A stretch of 64,000 nucleotides of DNA from the NCBI RefSeq assembly GCF_028401385.1, contig NZ_JAQOMR010000001.1, positions 2,792,501 through 2,856,500 of the forward strand, in the 5' to 3' direction. Every line of letters begins with the position of its first letter. Within the stretch, counting starts at the first letter, position 1. A program made the translations under genes and the position numbers. Origin of the DNA: Marinicella algicola. Its GTDB lineage: Bacteria; Pseudomonadota; Gammaproteobacteria; Xanthomonadales; Marinicellaceae. The notes beneath the pieces were generated by a model, which was not told the DNA's origin, searched no databases, and saw nothing but the letters and a program-made list of their open reading frames with translations. Of the stretch, positions 8,879-17,969 are shown piece after piece.

Positions 8879-9305
8879 CAGCCAGCCTTCCCCGCCAGCA
8901 CCTTCAGGTCTTCCTCATCGAGCGACACGCGCTCGCCGGAACGGATCAGCTCGGCAAAATCCTGGTTCGGCGTCATCACAGTCAGCGTGTAGAGCTTTGA
9001 AGAGCCGGTGTTCCTGACGACATGCTCGGAGCCCGGACGCAGCATCAGCGCATCGCCCTTTTTGATCGGCATTTCCTCGCCATCGCTGGAGGCAATCCCC
9101 TCCCCTTCGATGACATAGAAGAATTCATGGGCATGACTGTGCTCGTTCGGGGCGTTGCGCCGCCGACGGTGAATATCTCGATGACGAAGATGTTGTCGAT
9201 CCCGTCCTTCTTCGGATCGAAGAGGATGGCGAAATAATTGGTGTCGGTCGGTGCGATCTTGAAAACTTCGGCCTTTTCGACCTGTTCGAATGCGTAAGTG
9301 AGCAT
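8878..9305 (-). CDS. Cupin-domain protein (one frameshift)
   Basis: Single-domain cupin of about 142 residues. The first cupin motif is NEHSHAHEFFYVIEGEG and the second is PGSEHVVRNTG, giving the usual His/Glu metal site. The start (MLTYAFEQVEKAEVF) is in one frame and the metal motifs are in another; the switch is near 9150. It is the first gene of the five-gene hydrolase operon and is divergent from the LysR gene at 9555. Small cupins in such operons are often ring-opening dioxygenases, isomerases or sensors of the pathway substrate; the sequence does not decide between them. Confidence 0.8.
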
Positions 9306-9530
9306 GAGACCCTCTGGAAATCACAAAATAGGAATAGGGGCCGGCATGAGCGGCGCGGAGCATTATCAAGGTGGTGGGAGACCTTATAGAACCGCTCATG
9401 CCGGGACCGAAGACTGAAACCGCCGCGTCTGCTGGGGAAATTGCTCTGCGGTGGCCTTTTGCGCCTTCAGCACTGACAGCATGTTGATTCAGTTTTTGTA
9501 ACTTTAAAAGCATTTATTTTCGCATAGAAT

Positions 9531-9547
9531 GTTGCCTAATAGGCAAC
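9531..9547. promoter_or_regulatory. LysR-type operator candidate GTTGCCT-AAT-AGGCAAC
   Basis: Perfect 7-bp inverted repeat around a 3-bp centre, ending 7 bases before the LysR start codon in the 249-bp divergent region between the cupin operon and the LysR gene. It contains the T-N11-A pattern expected of a LysR box (TTGCC-N5-GGCAA). Its position over the regulator's own ribosome-binding region suits autorepression and control of the divergent hydrolase operon. No second site was confirmed. Confidence 0.5.
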
Positions 9548-9554
9548 AAAGGGA

Positions 9555-10463
9555 ATGCTCATGCTTCATGGCCGCCTTCTCAACTATCTCGACGAGGTCG
9601 CCCGCACCGGCTCGGTGCGCAAGACGGCCGAGCGGCTGAATGTTTCGGCCTCCGCAATCTCCCGCCAGATCGCGGCCCTCGAGGAAGCGCTGGATACCCA
9701 ACTTTTCGACCGCAGTCGAAGACGGCTGACGCTGACGGCCGCAGGCGAAATCCTCATCGGCCATGTACGCGAGACGCTGAAGGGCATGAGCCGCGCCGAA
9801 GCGATGATGGAGGATCTGAAGGGGTTACGGCGCGGCGTGGTGACAATCGCACTGATGAGCGGGCTTGCCGCCAATCTTCTGCCGCGCGCCGTCGGCCGGT
9901 TTCAGCGCGCCAATCCCGGTGTCAGCGTGCGCATGATGTTGATGACCACCGGTGACGATATCCGCAATGCGGTGCGGGCCGGCGAGGCCGATATGGGCCT
10001 CGGCTTCGATTTTCCGGCAGATGCCGATGTCAGCGTGCTTGAAATCGCCATCGGCCGGCTCGGGATCGCGGTCGCGCCGGACCATCCGCTGGCGCGCTCC
10101 ACCAGCGTGCGCCTTTCGGAATGTATCGGCTATCCGGTCGCCGGCGCAGACCCGACCACGGCGATCCGTCCCCATATCGAGCAGGTGTTTTCACGCGCCA
10201 ATTTGCAGATATCATTTGCGGTCGAGGCCAACTCGATCGAGATGATGCGGCATCTGGCGATGAGCGAGGGCTACCTCACCTTCCTGACGCCCTTCGATAT
10301 TGCATTCGAGAGCCGCATGGGCCGCCTCGTCTATGTGCCGGTCCGGGAGTTCCAGTCCGACACGCAGCAATTGATGCTGATCGGCGGACGCCGCAACATA
10401 TCTGCGCTTGCCAGCGTATTTGTGGAGAATATCAGGACGGTGATGCGGGAAATGGCGGACTGA
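9555..10463 (+). CDS. LysR-family transcriptional regulator
   Basis: Intact 302-residue LysR-type regulator. The helix-turn-helix covers residues about 15-40 (GSVRKTAERLNVSASAISRQIAALE) followed by TQLFDRSRRRLTLTAAG; the rest is the two-lobed effector-binding domain. It is not a close relative of the two LysR proteins at 1263-2186 and 16888-17887. It is divergent from the cupin-led hydrolase operon (9305-4822), with a strong inverted repeat at 9531-9547 just before its start, so it most likely regulates that operon and itself. Two ATG codons lie close together (9555 and 9561); either could be the start. Confidence 0.92.
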   Translation: MLMLHGRLLNYLDEVARTGSVRKTAERLNVSASAISRQIAALEEALDTQLFDRSRRRLTLTAAGEILIGHVRETLKGMSRAEAMMEDLKGLRRGVVTIALMSGLAANLLPRAVGRFQRANPGVSVRMMLMTTGDDIRNAVRAGEADMGLGFDFPADADVSVLEIAIGRLGIAVAPDHPLARSTSVRLSECIGYPVAGADPTTAIRPHIEQVFSRANLQISFAVEANSIEMMRHLAMSEGYLTFLTPFDIAFESRMGRLVYVPVREFQSDTQQLMLIGGRRNISALASVFVENIRTVMREMAD

Positions 10464-10488
10464 CCGGCCGGCCGAAGTCGACCGGTCA
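10461..10488. terminator. Stem-loop between convergent genes (TGACCGG ... CCGGTCA)
   Basis: A 7-bp perfect stem (10461-10467 with 10482-10488) lies between the LysR stop and the stop of the minus-strand permease gene, followed on the plus strand by ATTTTGG. The short T-run and the position between convergent genes suggest a weak, possibly bidirectional terminator. The left arm includes the LysR stop codon. Confidence 0.5.
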
Positions 10489-10495
10489 TTTTGGC

Positions 10496-11352
10496 TTACC
10501 GTGCGTAAAGCCTGTCGAGGCGGACGAAGCGGCCAACAATCGCCAACAGCACGACCGTCAGCAGGATCAGCACCGATGACAGCGCATGCGCCGTCGGCCT
10601 CAACTCGAACGAGGCCTCCGCATAAAGCCGCACCGGCAGTGTCGTCAGCCGTGCCGTGGTCAGGAAGCTCGTCACCGTCACTTCATCGAAACTCAGCAGG
10701 AAGCCGACAATCGAGGTGGCGAACAGGCCCGGCATCAGCCCCGGCACGATCACCAGCAGGAACCGCTTCCAGGCGTTTGCCCCGAGACTTGCCGCCGCCT
10801 CTTCCTGAGCCTCGTCAAGTCCGATCACCGAAGCGGTCAGAAGCGTGATCGCAAAGGGCAGGATCACCACGACATGGATGGCGACAAGGCCGATGAAAGC
10901 GGGGATGGCCACATAGATCTGCAGCAGTTTCAGCATGCCAACACCAAGCGCCACATGCGGAAGCGTCAGCGGCAGCAGCCAGAAGGCCAGCAGTGTAGAA
11001 CGGCCACGAAAGGGAAAGCGCGCCAGTGCAAAGGCGGCCGGCACGGCGATGATCAGCGAAACGGCAAGGGCCGCAAGCGCCACCTTGACCGAGACGATGA
11101 AGGAATCGGTGTAGTAGCCCGAAATGAAAACCTCGCGATACCAGCGCAAGGTGAAGCCGCGAAAGCCTGCGGCTGTGGCCAGTTCGACATCGTTGAAGCT
11201 CTGCACGAAGACGAGACCGAGCGGCAGAAGCAGCAGGACAATCGCGGCGGCAAAAACAGCCGGGAGACGACGGGGCCGGCGAAATTGACAACAGGCTCAA
11301 TGAAACGCGGCAGGGAAACCGGACGGCTCTTGCCGCCGTGGCTCCAGGTCAT
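10496..11352 (-). CDS. ABC transporter permease, PotC type (one frameshift)
   Basis: Inner-membrane permease of about 285 residues with the binding-protein-dependent transport loop (EAQEEAAASLGANAWKRF...PGL). The start is placed at the ATG at 11352 (MTWSHGGKSRPV), giving a normal PotC length. The frame breaks at a run of five A (11252-11256 on the plus strand): the first transmembrane segment reads AAAIVLLLLPLGLVFVQSF once corrected. The upstream permease runs into this gene in the same frame without a stop, so a fused two-domain permease is a formal alternative. Last gene of the operon with ATPase, binding protein, CocE-like hydrolase and creatininase. Confidence 0.82.
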
Positions 11353-12183
11353 CAGCCGATTGAGCGCCATGGTGGCAAGCACGGCGAACAGCAGCCCCGT
11401 TGCCGTCATCACCAGCGCCAGCGCTGCGGCGAGCGAGGTATTGAGGTTGTGCATGGCCTCCTGCAGCACCAGCATGCCGGTGGTCCAGACCTTCTTGCCG
11501 CCCAGCATGGTGGCCGAAACATAAGATGTCGACGACAGCAGGAAGACCACGATCGTGCCGGTTTTGAGCCCCGGCAGCGAAAGCGGAAGATCGACAGTCA
11601 GAAAGCGGATCGCGGGCGAGGCGCCGAGGCTTTGCGCCGCCTCATGCACGCGCGGCGATGTGTTCTGCAGATTGTCGTAGAGCGCCAGCACCATGAAGGG
11701 CATGTAGACCTGCGTGAGCGCGACGATCACCGCGCCATGATTGAACAGCATGGTCTTGACCGGCGGAATGCCGAACCAGCCGGTGACGATGTTGATCAGC
11801 CCTTCCGGCGACAGCAAAAGGATAATGCCGAGCGAACGCACGACCACATTGGTCAAAAGCGGAATGAGGACGATGGCAAAGGCAAGAGCGCGGTATTTGC
11901 CCGGCATGCGCGCCAGCCAGTAGGCCACGGGATAGCCGAGCAGCGCGGAGACTATGGTCACGGCAAGCGAAAGCCAGATCGTCTCGAACACCACCCGGTA
12001 GTAGAAACTGTCGGTGCCGATATCGATGAACTGCTGCAGCGAGGGCGACTGGATCAGCGGTCCGAACGGATCGGAATATTCATGCAGCGACAGGAATATC
12101 ACCGCGACAAGCGGCGCAGCGAAAGCGATCAGGAGCCAGATGGTGACCGGCGCTGAAAGCGCCGGTCCAAGCCATTTCCTCAT
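11349..12183 (-). CDS. ABC transporter permease, PotB type
   Basis: Inner-membrane permease of about 278 residues with six predicted transmembrane helices (the first within PVTIWLLIAFAAPLVAVIF, the last within ALALVMTATGLLFAVLATM) and the EAA loop (HEAAQSLGASPAIRFLTVDLPL). The start overlaps the stop of the binding-protein gene (ATGA at 12180-12183). The end is uncertain: in the frame shown it reads through into the PotC-type permease, but a tandem TGATGA in the +1 frame sits exactly at the next gene's ATG (11354-11349). A small frameshift hiding the stop is therefore more likely than a true fusion. Partner of the permease at 10496-11352. Confidence 0.82.
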
Positions 12184-13231
12184 CCGGCAATCTCCCGGTC
12201 ATAGATGGACTGCCATTTGTTGCGGTTGGCGTTGATGTAGTCCCAATCGAAGTCAACAAGGCTGTCGATCTGGTCTGGCATGATCAGCTTGCTCTGCAGG
12301 TCGGCCGGAATATCGACATTGTCGACCGTCGGCGAGTAGTAGATTTCCTTGGCATAGGCCAGCATGACTTCCGGTGACAGGTGCAGATTGACCCACTCTT
12401 CCGCCAGTTTCTGGTTGCGCGTGCCCTCGGTGATGCAGGCAACGTTCATGGCCAGCGCCTTGCCTTCTTCCGGATTGGCGAGCGCGAAATCGGGGTTGCG
12501 TTCCTCGATGTATTTTTCGCAGAAACTGCCGAACTCGACAGAAAGATCGGCGATATCCTGATCGAACATGTCGAAAAGCTGCGCCTGACTGCCCTGAATG
12601 GCGGCAAAGGGTTTGAGTTCCTTGACCTTGTCGAAGCCCTCCGGCGCCATCTTGGACTGGTCGCCGAACCAGGAAAGCGTCGACATCATCAGTGCGGAAA
12701 TGCCTTCGGCGCCAAGGCCATCCGGCCAGGCGATCCGGCCCTGCCATTCCGGCTTCCACATATCCTTCCACGATGTGATCGGGGCGGATGCCTTGGTCTT
12801 GTTGTAGACAATTGTGCACGGGTTGATGGCAACGCCATAACCGCCCTTCTTCGCGATCGGATAGAGGTACTGGGCGTTTTCGACGGCATCGGACGCCGGC
12901 TGGGTCACGCCATCCTTCACCGCCTGACGGCTTTCGAAGATATTGAGGTAAAGCACGTCGAAGCTCGGACGGCCGCGCTCGGCATAGGCGCGGGCACGGC
13001 GCTCGACGGTACCGCCCAAAACATATGAGATCTTGCAGCCGTATTTGTCGACCAGAACCGGCTCGATATACTGCTTGACGATCTTTTCTTGGGTCCCGCC
13101 CCAAATGCCGACAACGAGTTCATCGCCCGGCTTTGGGTCCGGCGTCTGCGCGCGAACGAAGGAATAGGGGCGGCAAGCGTGGCAGCGCCGCCGAGAATCA
13201 GTTTATTGAAGGAACGTCTCTTGATGTTCAT
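12180..13231 (-). CDS. ABC transporter substrate-binding protein, PotD/opine type (one frameshift)
   Basis: Periplasmic binding protein of about 350 residues. The leader begins MNIKRRSFNKLILGGAAT and ends near PIPSFA; the RR followed by hydrophobic residues could be a twin-arginine signal. The frame breaks near 13150, after which the protein reads GDELVVGIWGGTQEKIV. The stretch YVLGGTVERRARAYAERGRP parallels the orphan binding protein at 8-1039 (paralogues). It is encoded between the ATPase (13260-14284) and the two permeases, so the importer is complete. Substrate class: polyamine, opine or a similar cationic or amide-containing compound, inferred from family and from the creatininase and CocE-like genes upstream. 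Confidence 0.87.
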
Positions 13232-13259
13232 GTCAGCTGTTCTCCTGGTTTTATATTTT

Positions 13260-14284
13260 TCAGATGAAGGTGGTCCCGCCCGGCTCGGCGGTGACCTGGC
13301 ATGCAGTGCCGACCGGCGGCGGCGGCGTGTCTGAGGGAACGACAAGCCGGATCATGCCGCAGGCAGCCTGGATATCGGCCTCATAGGTCTCGCCAAGATA
13401 GGCTGCATTGACGAGCGTGCCTGAAACCGAAAGCGGAGAGTTGTCCTCGCCGATGCGCAGGCGCGAGGCGCGCAGCACCAGCTTGTTGGCCTTTTCCGGC
13501 GCGCCTTCACAGGTGATGCCGGGAGCCGAAAACACGCCGTTTTCAACCTTGCCGTCAATCACCGTGCGATGGCCGAGGAAGGTCGCGGTGAACGGACTTT
13601 TCGGCGCATCGCAAAGGGCAAGCGGCGTGCCGATCTCGCTCATCACGCCCTTGCTCATCACCGCCACCCGATCCGACATCGAAAGCGCTTCGGACTGGTC
13701 ATGGGTGACGAAGATGGTGGTGATGCCGAGACGCTGCTGCAGCGAGCGGATTTCGTTGCGCATATCAGCGCGGAGATTGGCGTCGAGGTTTGAGAGCGGC
13801 TCGTCGAGCAGCAGCACGTCCGGTTCGATCACCAGCGCGCGGGCAAGGGCGACACGCTGCTGCTGACCGCCGGAAAGCTGGCCGGGGTAGCGATCGGCGT
13901 AGGGGAAAGCCCGACCGTTTCGAGCGTCTTCGCCGCTCTCTCCCGCCATTCAGCGCGCGAGGCGTTGCGCATGCGAAGGCCGAAGCCGACATTGTCGATC
14001 ACGGTCAGATGCGGAAACAGCGCATAGGACTGGAACACAACGCCGATATTGCGCTTGTGCACCGGCTTGTGGCTGATGTCCTTGTCATTGAGGATGATCC
14101 GTCCGCCGGACGGCTCGACGAAACCGGCGATCATGCGGAGCGTCGTCGTCTTGCCACAGCCCGACGGGCCCAGAAGCGACAGAAGCTCGCCCTTCGGGAC
14201 CTCGATGGTCAGGCCCGAGACGGCCGTGGTATCGCCGTAGGTCGCCGAAACATTGTCGAGGGTGAGATAAGGCTTAGGCGCCAT
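13260..14284 (-). CDS. ABC transporter ATP-binding protein, PotA type (one frameshift)
   Basis: ATPase of about 341 residues. Walker A is GPSGCGKTT (about residue 40), the Q-loop is VVFQSYALFPH, the signature [15 protein letters not shown], Walker [13 protein letters not shown] and the switch His is in FVTHDQSEAL. A C-terminal TOBE-like domain follows (residues 240 onwards). The frame breaks near 13900, just before the signature ([14 protein letters not shown]). The start at 14284 overlaps the end of the CocE-like gene by 11 bases. Supplies energy to the permease pair at 10496-12183. Confidence 0.88.
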
Positions 14285-15886
14285 GGGCGGTGTCCTCTTT
14301 CAAAACGGAAAGCACAAGACGGCTGGCGTCGTGGCGGATCGCAAGCGTCAGCGGCTCTGCATCCACCCCGGCGGCATCGGCGGGGTCCTGTGCGTGGAGA
14401 GAAAAGGCGGGCCAGGCAGAAGCCTGCAGCGACAGACGGAGGCTGAAGCCCGCCGGCACTGTGACAAAGGCTGCGCGCAAACCGACAGCCACCGACGCGC
14501 CTGTGTTTTTGTCCGACTTATGCCGGTCTGGATCACGTTTGCGCTTCCTGCGGGGAAACCAGCGAGAGCGTGGCAACGAGATCGAAGACCGGTGCGTCTG
14601 TCTTAACAGCGATGTCGGCCCTGACAGGCCCGCAAAGGGTGATGGGTTGCGCCAGAGGGCGCTGGTATAGACGGCGACATCGGAGCGGTCATCTGCCACC
14701 GCACGATCGGCAAAGCCTGCCGGTTCGCCGACATGGCCGCCAACAAGCGGCGCGGGACGAAAGGGATCGCTGACGAGGACATCCTCGCCATCCACATCGA
14801 CCGTTTCATCGACAAGCATGCCATCATTGGCCAGCGTCGCGGCAAGCCCGCCGGAGGTGAGCGTGAGCGTTTTCTCCAGGGCCTCGGGCCACTGATCGAA
14901 CCTCTTCCAGAGACGGTCTCCGATATCGAACAGGGTGAGCGCCGGCGGCGGAGTGCCTTTGTTCTTCAGGTAGAAATCGAAGAAGGCGACATTGGCGCGG
15001 TCGACGGAATAGGTCTCGGCTTCCGGCATGCGCGATCCGCCGCTTGCTCCGTTCCACGGCATATGCGTCCAGGGGCCGATGGCAAGATGCGCAGTCTCGG
15101 GCGAGGCCTTGCGAAAGGCCCGGTCGGCGGCAAGCGTGCCTTCCAGCATGAAATCATACCATCCACCGGTGTGCATAACCGGAATATCGAGCGAAAGGTC
15201 CTTCAGCAGGCGTTCCGGAGAGACCTGATCCCAGTCGCCTTCGGCATTGCCCAGCCAGCGCTTGAGGTGGGAGAGCTCCGAGCGCTCGCAGAGATAACGC
15301 GCCGTTTCATCCAAACCGGTAAGCGCAGAAAGCGCGGCATAGGTCTCGCGGTCGCCGTCATGGGCGGCTTTCATAAGAGCCATCTGCTGTGCCCAGCCGA
15401 CCATGCCGGCATAGCGCATTGCGCCCCCTCATAGGCCCAGTCCTTCTCCGGCGCAAACGAGCCCATGGCCGGTGCCATGGCGTCCACCCTCGCGCCGCCG
15501 GCAAGCGCCAGATACTGCGTGATCGCCTGATAGGAAAAGCCGTAAAGGCCGATTTTTCCGTTCGATCCAGCAAGGCCCCGCGCCCATGCCACCGTTTCCG
15601 CGCCGTCGCGGATCTCCTGGCGCAGACAGTCGAAATCACCTTCCGATGCACCCATGCCACGCACATCCTGCACCACCACGACATAGCCATGACGGGCATA
15701 CCAGGAGGGGTGGGCAAGCACGACGGTGGAGGCGATCTGCTTGCCATAGGGCTGGCGCATCAAAAGGACGGGCCACGGTTCCTCGCCTGCCGGACGATAG
15801 ACATCCGACGCCAGCACCACGCCATCCTTGAGGGTAAGGTGCTCGACGCGCCGTTCAACGGAAGATGTCGGGTTTCGGGCCAGCAA
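14274..15886 (-). CDS. CocE/NonD-family hydrolase (X-Pro dipeptidyl-peptidase-like; three apparent frameshifts)
   Basis: Alpha/beta-hydrolase of about 537 residues of the CocE/NonD type, which cleaves esters or amides such as cocaine or X-Pro peptides. N-terminal features: LASDVYRPAGEEPWPVLLMRQPYGK, VVVQDVRGMGASEG, and the nucleophile elbow GLYGFSYQAITQ. DFMLEGTLAADRAF and the likely catalytic-His region LAIGPWTHMPWNG follow, then a C-terminal jelly-roll domain. Breaks: near 15425 (joining YEGAQCA to MRYAGMVGWAQQM), and a compensating pair near 14630 and 14545. The gene is directly between a creatininase gene (5 bases upstream) and the PotA-type ATPase, suggesting hydrolysis of the imported compound. 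No signal peptide is seen, so the protein is probably cytoplasmic. Confidence 0.83.
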
Positions 15887-15890
15887 GCGA

Positions 15891-16706
15891 TCAGTCCTTG
15901 AACATGGTTTTCTGTGTGAGGCGTTCTATCGGAAAGGCGAGAACCTCTTGCGCCAACGCTACGAGGCTTTCTGCCGAGCGCTCGACATGGATCTTGCCGC
16001 GCTCGGCATCGGCAGCCGCGGCATTGCCGCAAGCGCCCGAGGGGTGCAGGTCCTGGGTCTGCCAGCCGAAGCCGATCCGCCCTTCCGCTGTCAGCACCTG
16101 ATTGCCGCGCTCCATCTCGACAGACATCGGCTGGAAATTCTCGGCATATTGCATGTCGATCAGGTCCGGATGGAGGTGCAGCATGGTCGAGGTTTCGGAC
16201 TCGCCACCGTGAATGCCGTGTTTTAACTCGTGTTCGCTGTAGAGATCTTCCTGGCTGGCGCCTGCAGAAACCCACGACGAAACGGCGAACATGCCGCATT
16301 TGATGCGCAGTTCACGGCAAACAATTTCCATCACCTGCGGCTGGCCGCCATGGGAGTTGGCAAAGATGATCTTCTTGCATCCGGCACGCGCCACGCTCTC
16401 GCCGATCTCGAACCAGACACGCGCAAGCGTTTCATAGGAAAGCGTCAGAGTGCCGGGATATTCCAGATGCTCGACCGACTTGCCAACGGCCTGCATCGGC
16501 AGAACCAGCACCTTCATATCGTCGGGCATGATTTCAACGGCGCGTTTGATGATGCCGGCATTGATGGCACTGTCGACGCGGACCGGCAGATGCGGGCCAT
16601 GCTGCTCGACGGCGGCCACAGGCAGGATCGCGACGAATTCCGACATGTCCATGTCGGTAAAGTCCTTGGTCGTATGATCCCACCACCAGTGCGATTTGAG
16701 CGGCAT
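15891..16706 (-). CDS. Creatininase-family amidohydrolase
   Basis: Intact 271-residue protein of the creatinine amidohydrolase family (two-metal centre). Metal ligands: E34 and H36 (VEQHGPHLP), D45 (RVDSAIN), H119 (ANSHGGQ), plus an acidic residue in HGGESETS. Family members hydrolyse cyclic amides or N-formyl/N-acyl compounds (creatinine, FAPy, mycofactocin precursors). It heads the operon that continues with the CocE-like hydrolase and a PotABCD-like importer, so it probably acts on the imported substrate or its first product. The HGG motif reads NSHGGQ rather than NGHGGN, so true creatininase activity should not be assumed. Confidence 0.88.
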   Translation of the reverse strand: MPLKSHWWWDHTTKDFTDMDMSEFVAILPVAAVEQHGPHLPVRVDSAINAGIIKRAVEIMPDDMKVLVLPMQAVGKSVEHLEYPGTLTLSYETLARVWFEIGESVARAGCKKIIFANSHGGQPQVMEIVCRELRIKCGMFAVSSWVSAGASQEDLYSEHELKHGIHGGESETSTMLHLHPDLIDMQYAENFQPMSVEMERGNQVLTAEGRIGFGWQTQDLHPSGACGNAAAADAERGKIHVERSAESLVALAQEVLAFPIERLTQKTMFKD

Positions 16707-16856
16707 GTCGAAGTCCTTCTTTCCATCGTCCGGGCAAAGCTTCGCCGGCGCCCCGAAACATCAGCATTGGGGTGCGGCGGCCCTTCCGGACTAAGTTTTA
16801 TGCAATTTCGATTTGTGCCTACATTATGATCACGACATTTGACATCCGGCAATTCC

Positions 16857-16875
16857 ACCACTGCTTATAAGTGGT
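16857..16875. promoter_or_regulatory. Inverted repeat ACCACT-N7-AGTGGT upstream of the creatininase operon
   Basis: Perfect 6-bp inverted repeat with a 7-bp AT-rich centre (GCTTATA), about 150 bases upstream of the creatininase start and just past the LysR stop. A second overlapping inverted repeat, GGTATA-N10-TATACC (16873-16894), covers the LysR stop codon and could be a transcript 3' hairpin. Candidate LysR operator for the creatininase-transporter operon, or a processing hairpin. Confidence 0.35.
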
Positions 16876-16887
16876 ATAGCCCCCAGC

Positions 16888-17887
16888 TTATACCGCCGCG
16901 AGCTCGGCCAGCCCGGCCATGCCGGCCGGCGTCGGACGCTCTTGCAGATCGGCCCCGTAACGCCTTGAAACATCACGAATAAGATTGCGCACCCAGCGGT
17001 TTGCCGGACTCTTGTGCGCCCGCTCATGCCAGAGAAGATAAAGCCGCATATTACCGAACTCACGCGGCGCGCTGACCACGCGCAGGTCGTAATCCGGGTA
17101 GCGATCCACCACAAACTCCGCATAGGGCCGCGCTGTGGTGAAGATCAGGTCCGTACGGGCAATCACAGGCGGCACCAGCGCATATTCAGGCACGGAAAGC
17201 GCGACCCGGCGGTTGACGCCAAGCTGCTTGAGCCGTCCGCCGATCGGGCTGAAAGCCGGACAGAACGACGGAGCCGAGCGACAGGTGCGGCAAGGCCAGA
17301 TAGTCCTCCAGCGACATGTCCCCGGCTTTGGCAAATGGATGATCTGCATGCACGATGCAGGCGGTCTCGCAATCGAAGATCGTACTGGAGCGCAGACTTT
17401 CATGCGGCGACGGCCAGTTGGCAACAAGCAGATCAGAAGAACCGGAACTGAGCTGTTCGGTCAGGTCATCGCTCTCGGCCGGGGCAAAGAAATCGATGGA
17501 TGCCATCGGCGCCTCCTTGCGAAAGCGCTCAGCAATCGGCGGTATCAGAAAACCGTTAAAACAGCTCATCGCAGAGACCCGCATGGCAAACGCCGTGGTG
17601 GCCGGATCGAAGACCTCTTCCGGGCTGATGGTTTCGCTGAGTTCGGCAAGGATGCGGCAAAGCGAGGCGCGCACCGCCTCGCCGCGTTCGGTCACGGCCA
17701 TGCTTTGCCCGCTCCTGACCAGCAGCGGATCGTCGAAAACCTGGCGCGCGCGTTTCAGCACGGCGCTGACGGAAGGCTGACTCTGGCCGAGCTTTCCGGC
17801 AACGCGCGAGACATTCTGTTCGCTCAACAGAAGGAAGGTCGTGCGTAAAAATCGGACATCAATCGTGCCGTTCTGATCCGTGATCAT
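16888..17887 (-). CDS. LysR-family transcriptional regulator (one frameshift)
   Basis: LysR-type regulator of about 333 residues. The N-terminal helix-turn-helix is EQNVSRVAGKLGQSQPSVSAVLKRAR, then DPLLVRSGQSMAVTERG. The effector domain is split by one frameshift near 17265: HLSLGSVVL in one frame continues as FSPIGGRLKQLGVNRR in the next. The C-terminus (WHERAHKSPANRWVRNLIRDV) matches the corrected end of the LysR at 1263-2186, so they are paralogues, and each is paired with a paralogous PotD-like binding protein. It lies on the same strand between the amidohydrolase gene (82 bases) and the creatininase operon (181 bases), both of which it could control. Confidence 0.87.
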
Positions 17888-17969
17888 GCAAAATGCCTTT
17901 CACAAGCACAAAACGGTCTCCCAAAGCTAGTTAATGCAATTCCTGTGCCGTTCGGCGGCTTTCAGAAAT

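Noticed and set aside
2333..9305. An atrazine/cyanuric acid degradation locus
   Set aside because: ATZ/TRZ-type amidohydrolase, amidase and AtzH-like genes are present, but there is no AtzD-type ring hydrolase, no AtzG, and the amidase is the short AMI1-type form.
15891..16706. A creatinine-degradation operon
   Set aside because: The creatininase-family protein has a variant HGG motif and no creatinase or sarcosine oxidase is adjacent; the family is functionally broad.
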